From assembly GCF_032884065.1 (NCBI RefSeq), contig NC_088863.1:62007512-62071511 (forward strand): 64,000 nt of DNA, in the 5' to 3' direction. The translations under genes were made by a program, and so were the position numbers. Below are positions 23,886 through 34,255 of the stretch, piece by piece (position 1 is the stretch's first letter; each line of letters begins with the position of its first letter). This stretch comes from Artemia franciscana. Lineage: Eukaryota > Arthropoda > Branchiopoda > Anostraca > Artemiidae. The notes beneath the pieces are model-generated. The model worked only from the letters and a program-made list of their open reading frames with translations, had not been told where the DNA came from and did no database searches.

Positions 23886-24430
23886 TTCAACTTTTATTGT
23901 ACAATTGTCAAAAAGTTTTAAAACACAAAAGTATCAATGAATTCTAGAGAATCACAGGTAATAATATAAAATTATAAACTTGAAGCAAAGATTTTACATC
24001 CAACCGTTAATCTTTTCTTCCCCCAGTGTGAGCACTTTCCAAAAAGATTCAAATATCAACTATTTAAACCTTCGTGCAATTAGAAGTGAGATAGAAAGTC
24101 TTTCTTCAAGACTTGCAGTCTCGATTTATTTGTTGTTGGATCTCACTGTCATTGTATAAACAAAATTTGATGAATTCAACTCGGAGAATACTATTAACAT
24201 TCAATTACTTCCGTAAATTGTCTTTCAATGCATTGTATTTTTGCGTTTTCATGAGAGCAAGTGAGACAATATTTACTTAGGATTGACGCATTTAGGTCAA
24301 CTCTATACGAAGAGACTTAAAAAATGGTCGATAATCTACAAGTGGCTTCCTTCGGGGCCGATCCAACGGAAATGTGCCCGATCCAAGAGGTAGAAAAAAA
24401 AGAATCTGCCAAAGATTCTACCAAAAGGTA

Positions 24431-24865
24431 GAATAATCTGTTGAAAATTGCACGGAACTAAATAGCACAATAGACGGGGCTGTTAGAATGGGGCTTGATT
24501 CAACTACGAGATAGAGCAACCTAGTTGGGAGGGAGGTGGAGGGACAGGATCAGCAACATCAGTGATACAGCCTGCTGAAAAGAGCCAAATATATATGAAA
24601 TACACCTTAGTCCACGCAAAAGCTGTTTATAACTATACTGTTGTCGGCTGCAGCAGCTCATTGCTGATATTCTTTGTAAAAGCTTGATCACCAGTACTTA
24701 ATTTTATGTTTGGGTAATTTTTGTTTTCTTTTTGATTCTTTAGGGTGTAATATTTTCAATTTATCCAAGTAGTATCTTCAGTAAATCGTAACTTTTCTTC
24801 AGTAGCACTCTAATAAAATTCTCGCCCCATCCCAAATAAAAATGCTGGCACTACGGCCCTGGTTA
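24431..24865. other. No recognisable gene
   Basis: Spacer between block B1 and the RTE-like cluster; I see no open frame or repeat of note. Confidence 0.4.
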
Positions 24866-25530
24866 TAACCCTTAAGGTGTTTGGTCATATATTGGCCCAT
24901 AAGTTGGCATGGTATTCATATGATGGTAAGACAGCCAACCTTATTGATTATGCTATAATAAACCGAAGACTGACAGGATCGATACAAGATACTAGAGCAT
25001 ATAAGAGTCCTGCAATTGATGTTAAAAGTAATGATAATATCTAGAAGTGTCTGGGGTTAATTTGAAGCTGAAATTTCTGAAGGGTAACTACCTCCACGGA
25101 CATTATGATGTTGGTAGACTCCAGGATGAGAATTTTAGAGAAACTTTCCAGGAACAGTTGGATACTAAACTTGAGAGTTTAAAATTTGACAATGTGGAAG
25201 ATGGTTGGAATAATTTTAGGAAAACAATTTGTGAAGTTGCTGATGGTGTCTTAGGGAAGAGAGTTAAGATTGCAGCTAGGAATATTAGCGAAAAAAATAC
25301 GTTTAAGAGAGAGGAGAAGGGGAATGTACAAGAATAATCTGAGTGACAGATCATATGAAAACAAAACAAATGTTATCAAAGTGGAGAAAGCTTTAAAATA
25401 TACACAAAGGAGTTGTGAAGTGGAGACAATAGATAAAGTTACCTTGGATCTGGAAGATGCAGCTAGATGGCATAATAGGAAAATATTGTACTGACATGTT
25501 AATAAACTGAGAGGGAGCAGTCAATCTTGA
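24866..25530 (+). mobile_element. RTE-like LINE, 5' part (endonuclease end and linker), interrupted
   Basis: The translation shows the end of the endonuclease (WYSYDGKTANLIDYAIINRR), then after frame breaks NLKLKF...RLQDENFRETFQEQL and RRRGMYKNNLSDRSYENK, the linker before the reverse transcriptase of this family. It stops after KLRGSSQS at about 25530, and the next piece of the same element appears at 28598. Several stops and shifts; not functional. The lineage (RTE or a related clade) is assigned from memory of similar proteins. Confidence 0.7.
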
Positions 25531-26945
25531 CCTGTCCCAGTTAGAGATAGGAATACTACTACTACTACTAATAACTCACTGCAGCACCAAGCAGCCTGAG
25601 GCCGACACAGCTACGCACGCTCCTCCTCCAACCTAATCTATTTAAAGCCTCCCTCTTTGCACCCTCCCAGGAAGTTCCCATTTCCTTTAAATCTTAATTT
25701 ATGACATCCTCCCAACCCAGACAAAGACGACCTGCATTCTGTGTAGCCTCAGACGGTTGGCCAACAAGGACAATCTTCGGCAATCTGTCATCCTTTATCC
25801 GTAGAACGTGGCCTAGCCATCTCAACCTTTCTTTCATTACAGGCCTAGAAAGCGGGATTGAACCACATTTTTCGTACGGCCTACTGTTTTAAATACAGTC
25901 AGTCAGCCGGGTACCCAGAACAATCCGTAGGCAATTTCTCTGGAAAACATCTAGTAAATTTTCATCTGTTTTTCGGAGCGCCCATGCTTCAGAACCATGA
26001 TTGACCACTGTCATCACTGTAGCTTCCAATATTCTAATGTTGGTTTGCAGACTTATCTTTCTATTCTTCCAAACTTTTTTAACTGTGAAAAAAAACACCC
26101 TGAGCCTTAGCTATTCTACTTTTAACATCTTCACTGCTCCCACCATCTTTACTAATGATACTACCAAGGTAATTGAAGCTCCCAACCTGATCAATCTTTT
26201 CGTTACATAATATCGCCTGTTCATCTTCACTTATTCCTAGTATTAGTGACTTAGTCTTCTTAACATTGATTTTCAAGCCTATTTTAGCACCCTGAACTCG
26301 CGAAACCTCTAAAAATTCATTCATTTTGCTCATACTTTCATCTAATTTGCTTAAATCATCAGCATAATCTAAATCCAGGAGCGTTTTTCCTCGCCATTTG
26401 ATTCCATGGTCTCCAATTGCCTTTCCTGTGCTTCTTAAGACGAAGTCCATCAAAATGATCCATATTAAGGGGGATAGAACACAACCCTGCTTGACTCCTG
26501 ATTTAATGCAAAACTAGTTGCTAACCTCATTTCCTACCTTAACCACAGCAGTATTATTCTCGTACATAGCACAAATCACTTTAATGTATTTTTTCTGGTA
26601 CACCATATAACGATAAGACCTTTGTTAACGCTCTTCTATCAACAGAATCGAAAGCTTGCTCATAATCGATAAAACTGAGGACCAAAGGTGTTTGACAACG
26701 AAAAGACTTCTCAATTATTAACCTAAGAGTGAAAACTTGGTCGAAACAACCTCTACCTCTTAAAAAACCACATTGTTCTTCCCTTAAAACCTTGTCTACA
26801 GCGTCTCTCAGTCTAAAAAGTATCATATTGCTCAGTAGTTTGCTACCTACAGAGACCAGACTAATGCCTCGATAATTACGAAACTCACTCTTGTCACCTT
26901 TCTTATACAGTGGTTTAATTAGGGTTTTCCTAAAATCATTATAAT
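25531..26945 (-). mobile_element. RTE-like LINE copy A, 5'-truncated, inserted inverted
   Basis: On the minus strand it reads from YKKGDK-like sequence through LREEQCGFLRGRGCFDQ, FIDYEQAFDSVDRRAL, LDLDYADDLSKLDES and GSFNYLGSIISKDGG to the C-terminal LGHVLRMKDDRLP-type region, then a (GTA)n tail at about 25550-25570. Frames are broken at several points. It belongs to the same family as the plus-strand element it interrupts. Confidence 0.75.
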
Positions 26946-28597
26946 TGACCTGTCCCAGTTAGAGATAGGAATACTACTACTACTACTAATAACTCACTGC
27001 AGCACCAAGCAGCCTGAGGCCGACACAGCTACGCACGCTCCTCCTCCAACCTAATCTATTTAAAGCCTCCCTCTTTACACCCTCCCAGGAAGTTCCCATT
27101 TCCTCTAAATCTTAATTTATGACATCCTCCAAACCCAGACAAAGACGACCTGCTTTCCGTTTAGCCCCAGACGGTTGGCCAAAAAGGACAATCTTCGGCA
27201 ATCTGTCATCTCTTATCCGTAGAAGGTGGCCTAGCCATCAGAACCTTACTTTCATTACGGAACAATCCGTAGGCAATTTCTCTGGAAAACATCTAGTAAA
27301 TTTTCATCTGTTTTTCGGAGCGCCCATGCTTCAAAACCATGATTGACCACTGTCATCACTGTAGCTTCCAATATTCTAATGTTGGTTTGCAGACTTATCT
27401 TTCTATTCTTCCAAACTTTTTTAACTGTGAAAAAAACACCCTTAGCCTTAGCTATTCTACTTTTAACATCTTCACTGCTCCCACCATCTTTACTAATTAT
27501 ACTACCAAGGTAATTGAAGCTCCCAACCTGATCAATCTTTTCGTTACATAATATCACCTGTTCATCTTCACTTATTCCTAGTATTAGTGACTTAGTCTTC
27601 TTAACATTGATTTTCAAGCATATTTTAGCAACCTGAACTCGTAAAACCTCTAAAAATTCATTCATTTTGCTCATACTTTCATCTAATTTGCTTAAATCCT
27701 CAACATAATCTAAGTCCAGGAGCGTTTTTCCTCGCCATTTGATTCCATGGTCTCCAATTGCCTTTCCTGTGCTCCTTAAGACGAAGTCCATCAAAATGAT
27801 TCATATAAAGGGGGATAGAACACAACCCTGCTTGACTCCTGATTTAATGCAAAACTAGTTGCTAACTTCATTTCCTACCTTAACCACAGCAGTATTATTC
27901 TCGTACATAGCACAAATCACTTTAATGTTTTTTTTCTGGTATGAAATATACCGATAAGACCTTTGTTAACGCTCTTCTATCAACAGAATCGAAAGCTTGC
28001 TCATAATCGATAAAACTGAGGACCAAAGGTGTTTGACAACAAAGAGACTTCTCAATTATTAACCTAAGAGTGAAAACTTGGTCGAAACATCCTCTACCTC
28101 TTAAAAAACCACATTGTTCTTCCCTTAAAACCTCGTCTACAGCGTCTCTCAGTCTAAAAAGTATGATATTGCTCAGTAGTTTGCTACCTACAGAGACCAG
28201 ACTAATGCCTCGATAATTACGACACTCACTCTTAACTCATTAATCATACTATCAGCACCTGGAGCCTTATTATTTTTTAATCCTTTTAGTACTGTCGCTA
28301 ATTCTTCCTCAATAAACAAATCTTCCTTCACATCCAAGGTATCACAAACTTTTTCATTTTCATCTATATCTTTCCTGCAAGTGTTTCTCGGTTTAGAACA
28401 CTCTCAAAATGTTCCACCCATCTTTCTTTAACTTTTTCCTTGTCACTAATTGTGGCCCCATTTCTATCTTTAACTGGGACTAGTCCGGATTGTCTACACC
28501 CTTTCAATTTATTAACATGCCAGTATAATATTTTACTATTTTACTGTCTAGCCGCATCTTCCAGATCCTCAGCAATTTTATCCATGGGGTCACAATT
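26946..28597 (-). mobile_element. RTE-like LINE copy B, inserted inverted, with internal deletions
   Basis: It starts at the same 3' tail motif as copy A and extends further 5', to the DKIAEDLEDAAR linker near 28560-28597. About 80 bp around 27260 and a segment at about 28234 (between the SMINE and NYRG regions) are missing. The region 27255-27794 keeps a 179-aa open stretch with LDLDYVEDL; the catalytic Asp-Asp pair has become Glu-Asp, so it would be inactive. Confidence 0.75.
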
Positions 28598-28895
28598 AAT
28601 GATAAGGAAAGAGTTAAATAGAGATGGGGCGGGACATATTGAAAATGTGCTAAACCGCGACACACTTTCGCGAAAAGATATAGAAAAAAAATGTGTGATA
28701 ACTCGGATGTGAATGAATATTTGTTTTGTCAGGAAGAATTATCGACAGTACTAAAAGTAATAAAAATAATAAGGCTCCAGGTACTGAAATTGTGGTAAAT
28801 GATTTTCTTACATATGGTGGCTCTGAAGTTAGAAATAAGCTACTGAAGATTATGAATATGATTTTTGAAAAAGCGGAAGTACCGATTTCAGGAAA
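28598..28895 (+). mobile_element. RTE-like LINE, continuation of the interrupted plus-strand element
   Basis: It resumes with INDKERVK, HIENVLNRDT, KNNKAPGTEIV and GGSEVRNKLLKIMNMIFEK, which follow the linker that ends at 25530 in this family. About a dozen codons between the two pieces are lost at the insertion junction. The element ends abruptly near 28895. Confidence 0.65.
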
Positions 28896-29352
28896 ACCTG
28901 ACAACCACCAGAGAACAGAGCTCATAAGGTTTGGTGTGTAAACCAAAATTGGGTGTAAATCCATAGTAGCCAAAAGCTTGAAAAGCGTTTTAAATTAGAA
29001 GAAAAACAAGTCAACAAATGTTGTTATTCTAAAAGCATAAAAAATCCTGAGCGGCATAGGTATACCACTTTCACTTCATATTCCAAAAATATCATTACCG
29101 AATTTCTTTTGTTAAAGGTTCACGCAATCTCTATAAAAAAATAAAAGAAAAAAAAGATGAAACAATTTTTAAGTTCAGTTCAGAACTCCTAAATTGTTAT
29201 GTGAACTGCAAAAATATTTGTGGTGTCCGAGCAATAATTTAAATTTTAAATTTCAACTAGAAAAATACCTTTAAATTTTAAATTAGTTTTTTTTTTTTTT
29301 AGATAAAACAAACTCGAAACGTGATAAAGCTTATAAGTTTGAACCCTCTAGG
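28896..29352. other. Upstream region of the zinc-finger gene
   Basis: AT-rich sequence without a clear TATA box or further LINE sequence; the promoter cannot be identified. Confidence 0.4.
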
Positions 29353-31366
29353 ATGAATTCAATGAATGAACAAGCCTTGGATCATACAATTATTTTAGCA
29401 AATGAAACCGATCAGTCCAATCGTTTTCTAACGGAGTGTACTGGAACTGAGCTATTGAATACAAACATTTCACGAGCAGACGTTTTTGATGAAAATCTAG
29501 CCATCAAGAAGCTGACTAGCCAGCTTAAGCAACTACCAGCCACAAAAGAAAAGGATGCAGCAAATCAGAAGAATGAAACAACTTTCCGATATGATGATAT
29601 ACCGTCTATATGCAATAATTATAAGAATACTCTTGCCATATATATAAGAAGTCACACCCGTGATAAGCCATACAAGTGCAATACATGTAATAAAAGCTTT
29701 TCTCAAAAAAATCATCTCATTCAACATGCTAGGATTCACACTGGTGAGAAGCCCTTCAAGTGTGACGTATGCAAGCAGAGTTTTAATCACAAGAGTAATC
29801 TTTCCGTACATGTGAGGACCCACACCGGTGAAAAGCCATTCAAGTGTGACGTATGCAAGCAGAGTTTGCATACGCTCAAGTGTGAGCGTATGCAAGCAAA
29901 AGTCTACTCTTACCGATCACTTGAGAACCCACACTGGTGAAAAGCCATTCAAGTGCAATACATGTAATAAGAGCTTTTCTCAAAATATTAGTCTCATTTG
30001 TCATGTGAGGATCCACACTGGTGAGAAGCCCTTCAAGTGTGACGTATGCAAGCAGAGTTTTAATAGAAAGTCTACTCTTACCGATCACTTGAGAACCCAC
30101 ACCGGTGAAAAGCCATACAAGTGTGACGTATGCAAGCACAGTTTTAATAACAAAAGTAATCTTACCGTACATGTGAGGACCCACACCGGTGAAAAGCCAT
30201 TCAATTGTGACGTATGCAAGCAGAGCTTTAATAGAAAGTCTACTCTTACCGATCACTTGAGAACCCACACTGGTGAAAAGCCATTCAAGTGCAATACATG
30301 TAATAAGAGCTTTTCTCAAAATATTAGTCTCATTTGTCATGTGAGGATCCACACTGGTGAGAAGCCATTCAAGTGTGACGTATGCAAGCAGAGTTTTAAT
30401 CACAAGAGTAATCTTTCCGTACATGTGAGGACCCACACCGATGAAAAGCCATTCAAGTGTGACGTATGCAAGCAGAGTTTTAATAGAAAGTCTACTCTTA
30501 CCGATCACTTGAGAACCCACACCGGTGAAAAGCCATTCAAGTGTGACGTATGCAAGCAGAGTTTTAATAGAAAGTCTACTCTTACCGATCACTTGAGAAC
30601 CCACACTGGTGAAAAGCCGTTCAAGTGCAATACATGTAATAAGAGCTTTTCTCAAAATATTAGTCTCATTCGTCATGTGAGGATCCACACTGGTGAGATG
30701 CCCTTCAAGTGTGACGTATGCAAGCAGAGTTTTAATAGAAAGTCTACTCTTACCGATCACTTGAGAACCCACACTGGTGAAAAGCCGTTCAAGTGCAATA
30801 CATGTAATAAGAGCTTTTCTCAAAATATTAGTCTCATTCGTCATGTGAGGATCCACACTGGTGAGATGCCCTTCAAGTGTGACGTATGCAAGCAGAGTTT
30901 TAATAGAAAGTCTACTCTTACCGATCACTTGAGAACCCACACCGGTGAAAAGCCATTCAAGTGTGACGTATGCAAGCAGAGTTTTAATAGAAAGTCTACT
31001 CTTACCGATCACTTGAGAACCCACACTGGTGAAAAGCCGTTCAAGTGCAATACATGTAATAAGAGCTTTTCTCAAAATATTAGTCTCATTCGTCATGTGA
31101 GGATCCACACTGGTGAGAAGCCGTACAAGTGTGACGTATGCTAGCAGAGTTTTAATAGAAAGTCTACTCTTACCGATCACTTGAGAACCCACACTGGTGA
31201 AAAGTACAAGTGTGACGTATGCAAGCAGAGTTTTAATAGAAAGTCTACTCTTACCGATCACTTGAGAACCCACACTGGTGAAAAGCCATTCAAGTGTAAG
31301 GTTTGCGACCACAGTTTTAGTCGCTGGTATACTCTCAACCAACATATGAGAACCCACATGGGTTAA
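29353..31366 (+). pseudogene. C2H2 zinc-finger protein with about 20 near-identical fingers (one frameshift, one stop)
   Basis: The ATG at 29353 opens about 98 residues without a known domain, then C2H2 fingers of 28 aa joined by TGEKPF/YKC linkers, as in DNA-binding transcription factors of the nucleus. Nearly all fingers are one of two kinds: [17 protein letters not shown] (contact positions -1/2/3/6 = R/S/T/D) and CNTCNKSFSQNISLIRH (Q/I/S/R); a few have NHKSNLSV. The frame shifts at about 29862-29895 because of a short inverted-repeat insertion, continues in the next frame to TAG at 31142-31144 (one base from the Lys codon AAG), then stays open through two more fingers to TAA at 31364-31366. 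Repaired by eye it is one continuous array, so this is a recent pseudogene or carries sequence errors. Confidence 0.75.
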
Positions 31367-32640
31367 AAGCCATAAAAGTAATAAGAGCTTTTCTCACAAT
31401 ATCCATGCAATTCAACATTAAGGATCCACAGTGGTGAGAAGCCATTCAAGTACAGTTTTAATAAAAAGACTATTCTTACCAATCACTTGAGAACCCACAC
31501 CGGTGAAAAGCCATTCAAGTGTGACGTTGGCAAACATACTTTTAATAACAAGAGTAATCTTTCCATACATATGATGACCAACACCGATGAAAAGCTACAC
31601 AAGTACAATAATTGTAATAAGAGCTTTTTTTACTAAAGAGAGATTTTTAAAAGAGACATTTTTAAAAAAGAGAGCTTTTTTAAAAGAGCTTTTTTACTTC
31701 TGTAATAAGAGCTTTTTTACTCTCACCCAACACATGAGAACCCACATAGGATAAAAGCCATACAAGTGCAATAAAAGTAATAATAGCTTTTCCCACAATA
31801 TTCATACAATTCAACATGTGAGGATCATTCATGTGAGCCATTCAAGTGTGACGTATGAAAGCAGAGTTTTAATAAAAAGACTATTCTTACCAATCGCTTG
31901 AGATCCCACAGCGGCGAAAAGCCAAACACACGAGAACCCACACTGATGAAAAGCCATTCAAATGCAAAACATGTAATAATAGCTTTTATTGAAATATGAA
32001 TCTCTTTCAACATGTGAGGATCCACACTGGTGAGAAGCCATTCCAGTGTGACGTATGCAAGCAAAGTTTTAATCATAAAAATATGCTTGCCCATCATTGA
32101 TAATCTACACTGATGAAAAGCCAATCATTTGTTAGGTATGCAAGCAAATTTTTAGTCACAAGAATATTCTTGCCATACACACGAGAACCCAAACCGGTGA
32201 AAAGCCATTCTCGTGTGACGTTAGCAAGCGGAGTTATAATGTCAAGCGCAATCCATACGTATGAGAACCCACAATGGTATATTCAAGTGCAATACATATA
32301 ATAAGAGCGTTTTTCAAACTGCAATTCTCACTATACATATGAGGATGCACACTGGTGAGAAGCCAGTAAAGTGTGACATATGCAAGCAAAGTATTAATCA
32401 TAAAAATATGCTTGGTCATCATTGATAATCTACACCAATGGAAAGCCATTCAATCGTCAGGTATGCAAGCAAAGTTTTAGTTGCAAGAACATTCTTGTCA
32501 TACAAACGAGAAACTAAACCGGTGAAAAGCCATTCTAGTGTGACGTTAGCAAGCGGAGTTTTAATGTCAAGCGTAATCCATACATATGAGAAACCATTTT
32601 TAGAACTTTTCTTGTGACTGTCTGGAATTAAGATCCCATT
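31367..32640 (+). pseudogene. Decayed continuation of the zinc-finger array
   Basis: Finger-like words (CACACTGGTGAGAAGCC, GTGACGTATGCAAGCA) recur every ~84 bp but in shifting frames with losses. A short A/T stutter with repeated GAGCTTTTTT words lies at 31616-31715. A ~310-bp segment is tandemly duplicated (about 32030-32335 and 32340-32600). The same tail appears in the pseudogene at 11.2-11.5 kb. Confidence 0.75.
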
Positions 32641-33860
32641 AACTCCTTTGACATTAGTAGGCTACCTGAAGAGATGTCAAAAGTGGGCAAAATCAAATTC
32701 GAATGTGATTCTTTCCATTCTCCTCCAACCCCTGCTCAGGACCCTTTTTTTACCCTTAGTCTGAATATACCCGTACAAATGAAGGAGACTAGTTGTTATA
32801 TTTCCTACAGCCCCCAAATTGATCTAAAAAACATGTCACGTAGAGCCCTCACAGAAAAACTCAATAAACTCTTCCTTAATACTCGGTCTGTAAGTATATA
32901 TTACCGTACATAAATGAAATCTCATACAAACCAGATCAGAGAAAAAAATCATTTAAGAGCTATGGGCCGAATGCAGTTACTGTTGTAACCATAAAACGTC
33001 CATCGAACTATTTATCCGTAGTTTGACAATTTAACATACGGTCAGTTTTAGAAGAAAATCTCTCACAAAATCGGGTTAATAAGAGCGGTTTTCATTACTT
33101 ATATTGAGAAAATATTTACCTAAATTGTTTTCAATTTTGTCTTGTTTTCATAAATAGTATTTAATTATAGCTCGGAAGTCTATTCTAATATACATTTTGC
33201 AGACGTAACATACGCTTTTACATGGTACAAATTTTGGGAATCTTCTCAAAATATGAGGGAAAGTGCTATTCCCGATATCACAACCACCAACGCCTTCCTC
33301 CCACTCAAACATACCCAAATAGAAGATCAATTATACGAAATATGCAGTAAAATGTGTGAAAACTAGAACAAATTTTTGACATTAAAATGGGTTCCCGATT
33401 TTTCTTAAAATTATACAGGTTCTGAGACATATTTAGGGCGTAGAGACCCATTCCCTCTTTTCCACATAGCTGATGAATATGCAGTATCTTGACTATATTG
33501 TGAATTCTTCGGGGAAAATAAGCAGCTGTGGGATAAGGCAATGAAGACAATCTTAGGCGCGCTTTACGCTATTCTAGAAAACTTAAAAGTTTCTATTTCA
33601 TAACTTGAGTACAATGCATTCAATTGGAAAGGATTTTTCAAATAAACAAAAATTGTGCGAATAAAATGAATAGTAACAACATACGTTGTTTACTTCCAGA
33701 CCAATAGTGGAATAAGTATTTGCCTTGACAAATATTTCTTGAGATCTCCTGGGCTCGATTTCTTTTAAAAGTTCAAGAGGGCTTCGGGCGTTGTCCTGTA
33801 ATATTATCAAATATAATAAATAATCGAATGTAAATTTAAAATAAAAAACCTGCCTATTTT
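32641..33860. other. No recognisable gene
   Basis: AT-rich; the short frames here show no family signature. Confidence 0.4.
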
Positions 33861-33998
33861 TTTTCAAAATGAGGCAAATTTTCTCAGGCTCCTAACTTTT
33901 GATGACAAAGACTAAATTTGATGAAACTTATATATTTAGAATCGGCATGAAAATTCAATTCTTTTGATGTATCGTTTAGCATCAAAATTGTTTTTTTT
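33861..33998 (-). repeat. CAAACAG-family element, short fragment
   Basis: Matches the 5' third of the element (the stretch paired with 58975-59110 on the opposite strand), including CTCAGGCTC and the TTGATGAAACTTATA word. The flank 33999-34255 shows no gene I can support. Confidence 0.6.
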
Positions 33999-34255
33999 AA
34001 GAACCACATTACGCTTGCCACTGATGGTAGTCATGGACAACTTTCCGCTTAACTTTAATGGGCGAACATCGCCTGCCAAAGTAAGTCTTAATCTGGCAAG
34101 TGGGGCTTTTGGAATGAGCAAAAGCCTTGGTGGACCACTCGACACCACGAAGGAAGGCTCTTCGACAAAGAGAATCAACGATATGAAGAAATTTTATCTT
34201 TGAGATTCGTCGCCTTAAGAAGCACCAACAGCAGAGAGGCAAAGGACCTATGTCG

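Larger units (their letters stand above)
18311..24043 (-). mobile_element. Full-length I-group-like non-LTR retrotransposon with target-site duplication
   Basis: A 15-bp direct repeat TGAGCACTTTCCAAA lies at 18311-18325 and 24029-24043 and brackets a 5.7-kb element on the minus strand. It has a short 5' UTR (about 143 bp), a gag-like ORF1, an ORF2 with endonuclease, reverse transcriptase and RNase H, and a 3' end finishing in a short (ATC)n tail just before the duplication. RNase H, a three-knuckle gag and a simple-repeat tail fit the I group (I, Nimb, R1 or Loa-like); I cannot fix the clade. ORF2 carries two stops and a frameshift, so this copy is recently dead. Confidence 0.85.

Noticed and set aside
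29650-31330. Regular direct repeats reminiscent of a CRISPR array
   Set aside because: The 84-bp period is the zinc-finger unit and is coding throughout; there are no unique spacers.
29876-31357. 493-aa open frame antisense to the zinc-finger array
   Set aside because: It is the mirror of the 84-bp finger repeats, which happen to lack stops in that frame; no independent signature.
34009-34242. Weak resemblance to a histone H3 coding stretch
   Set aside because: Only a few short words match; no frame reproduces the conserved core.
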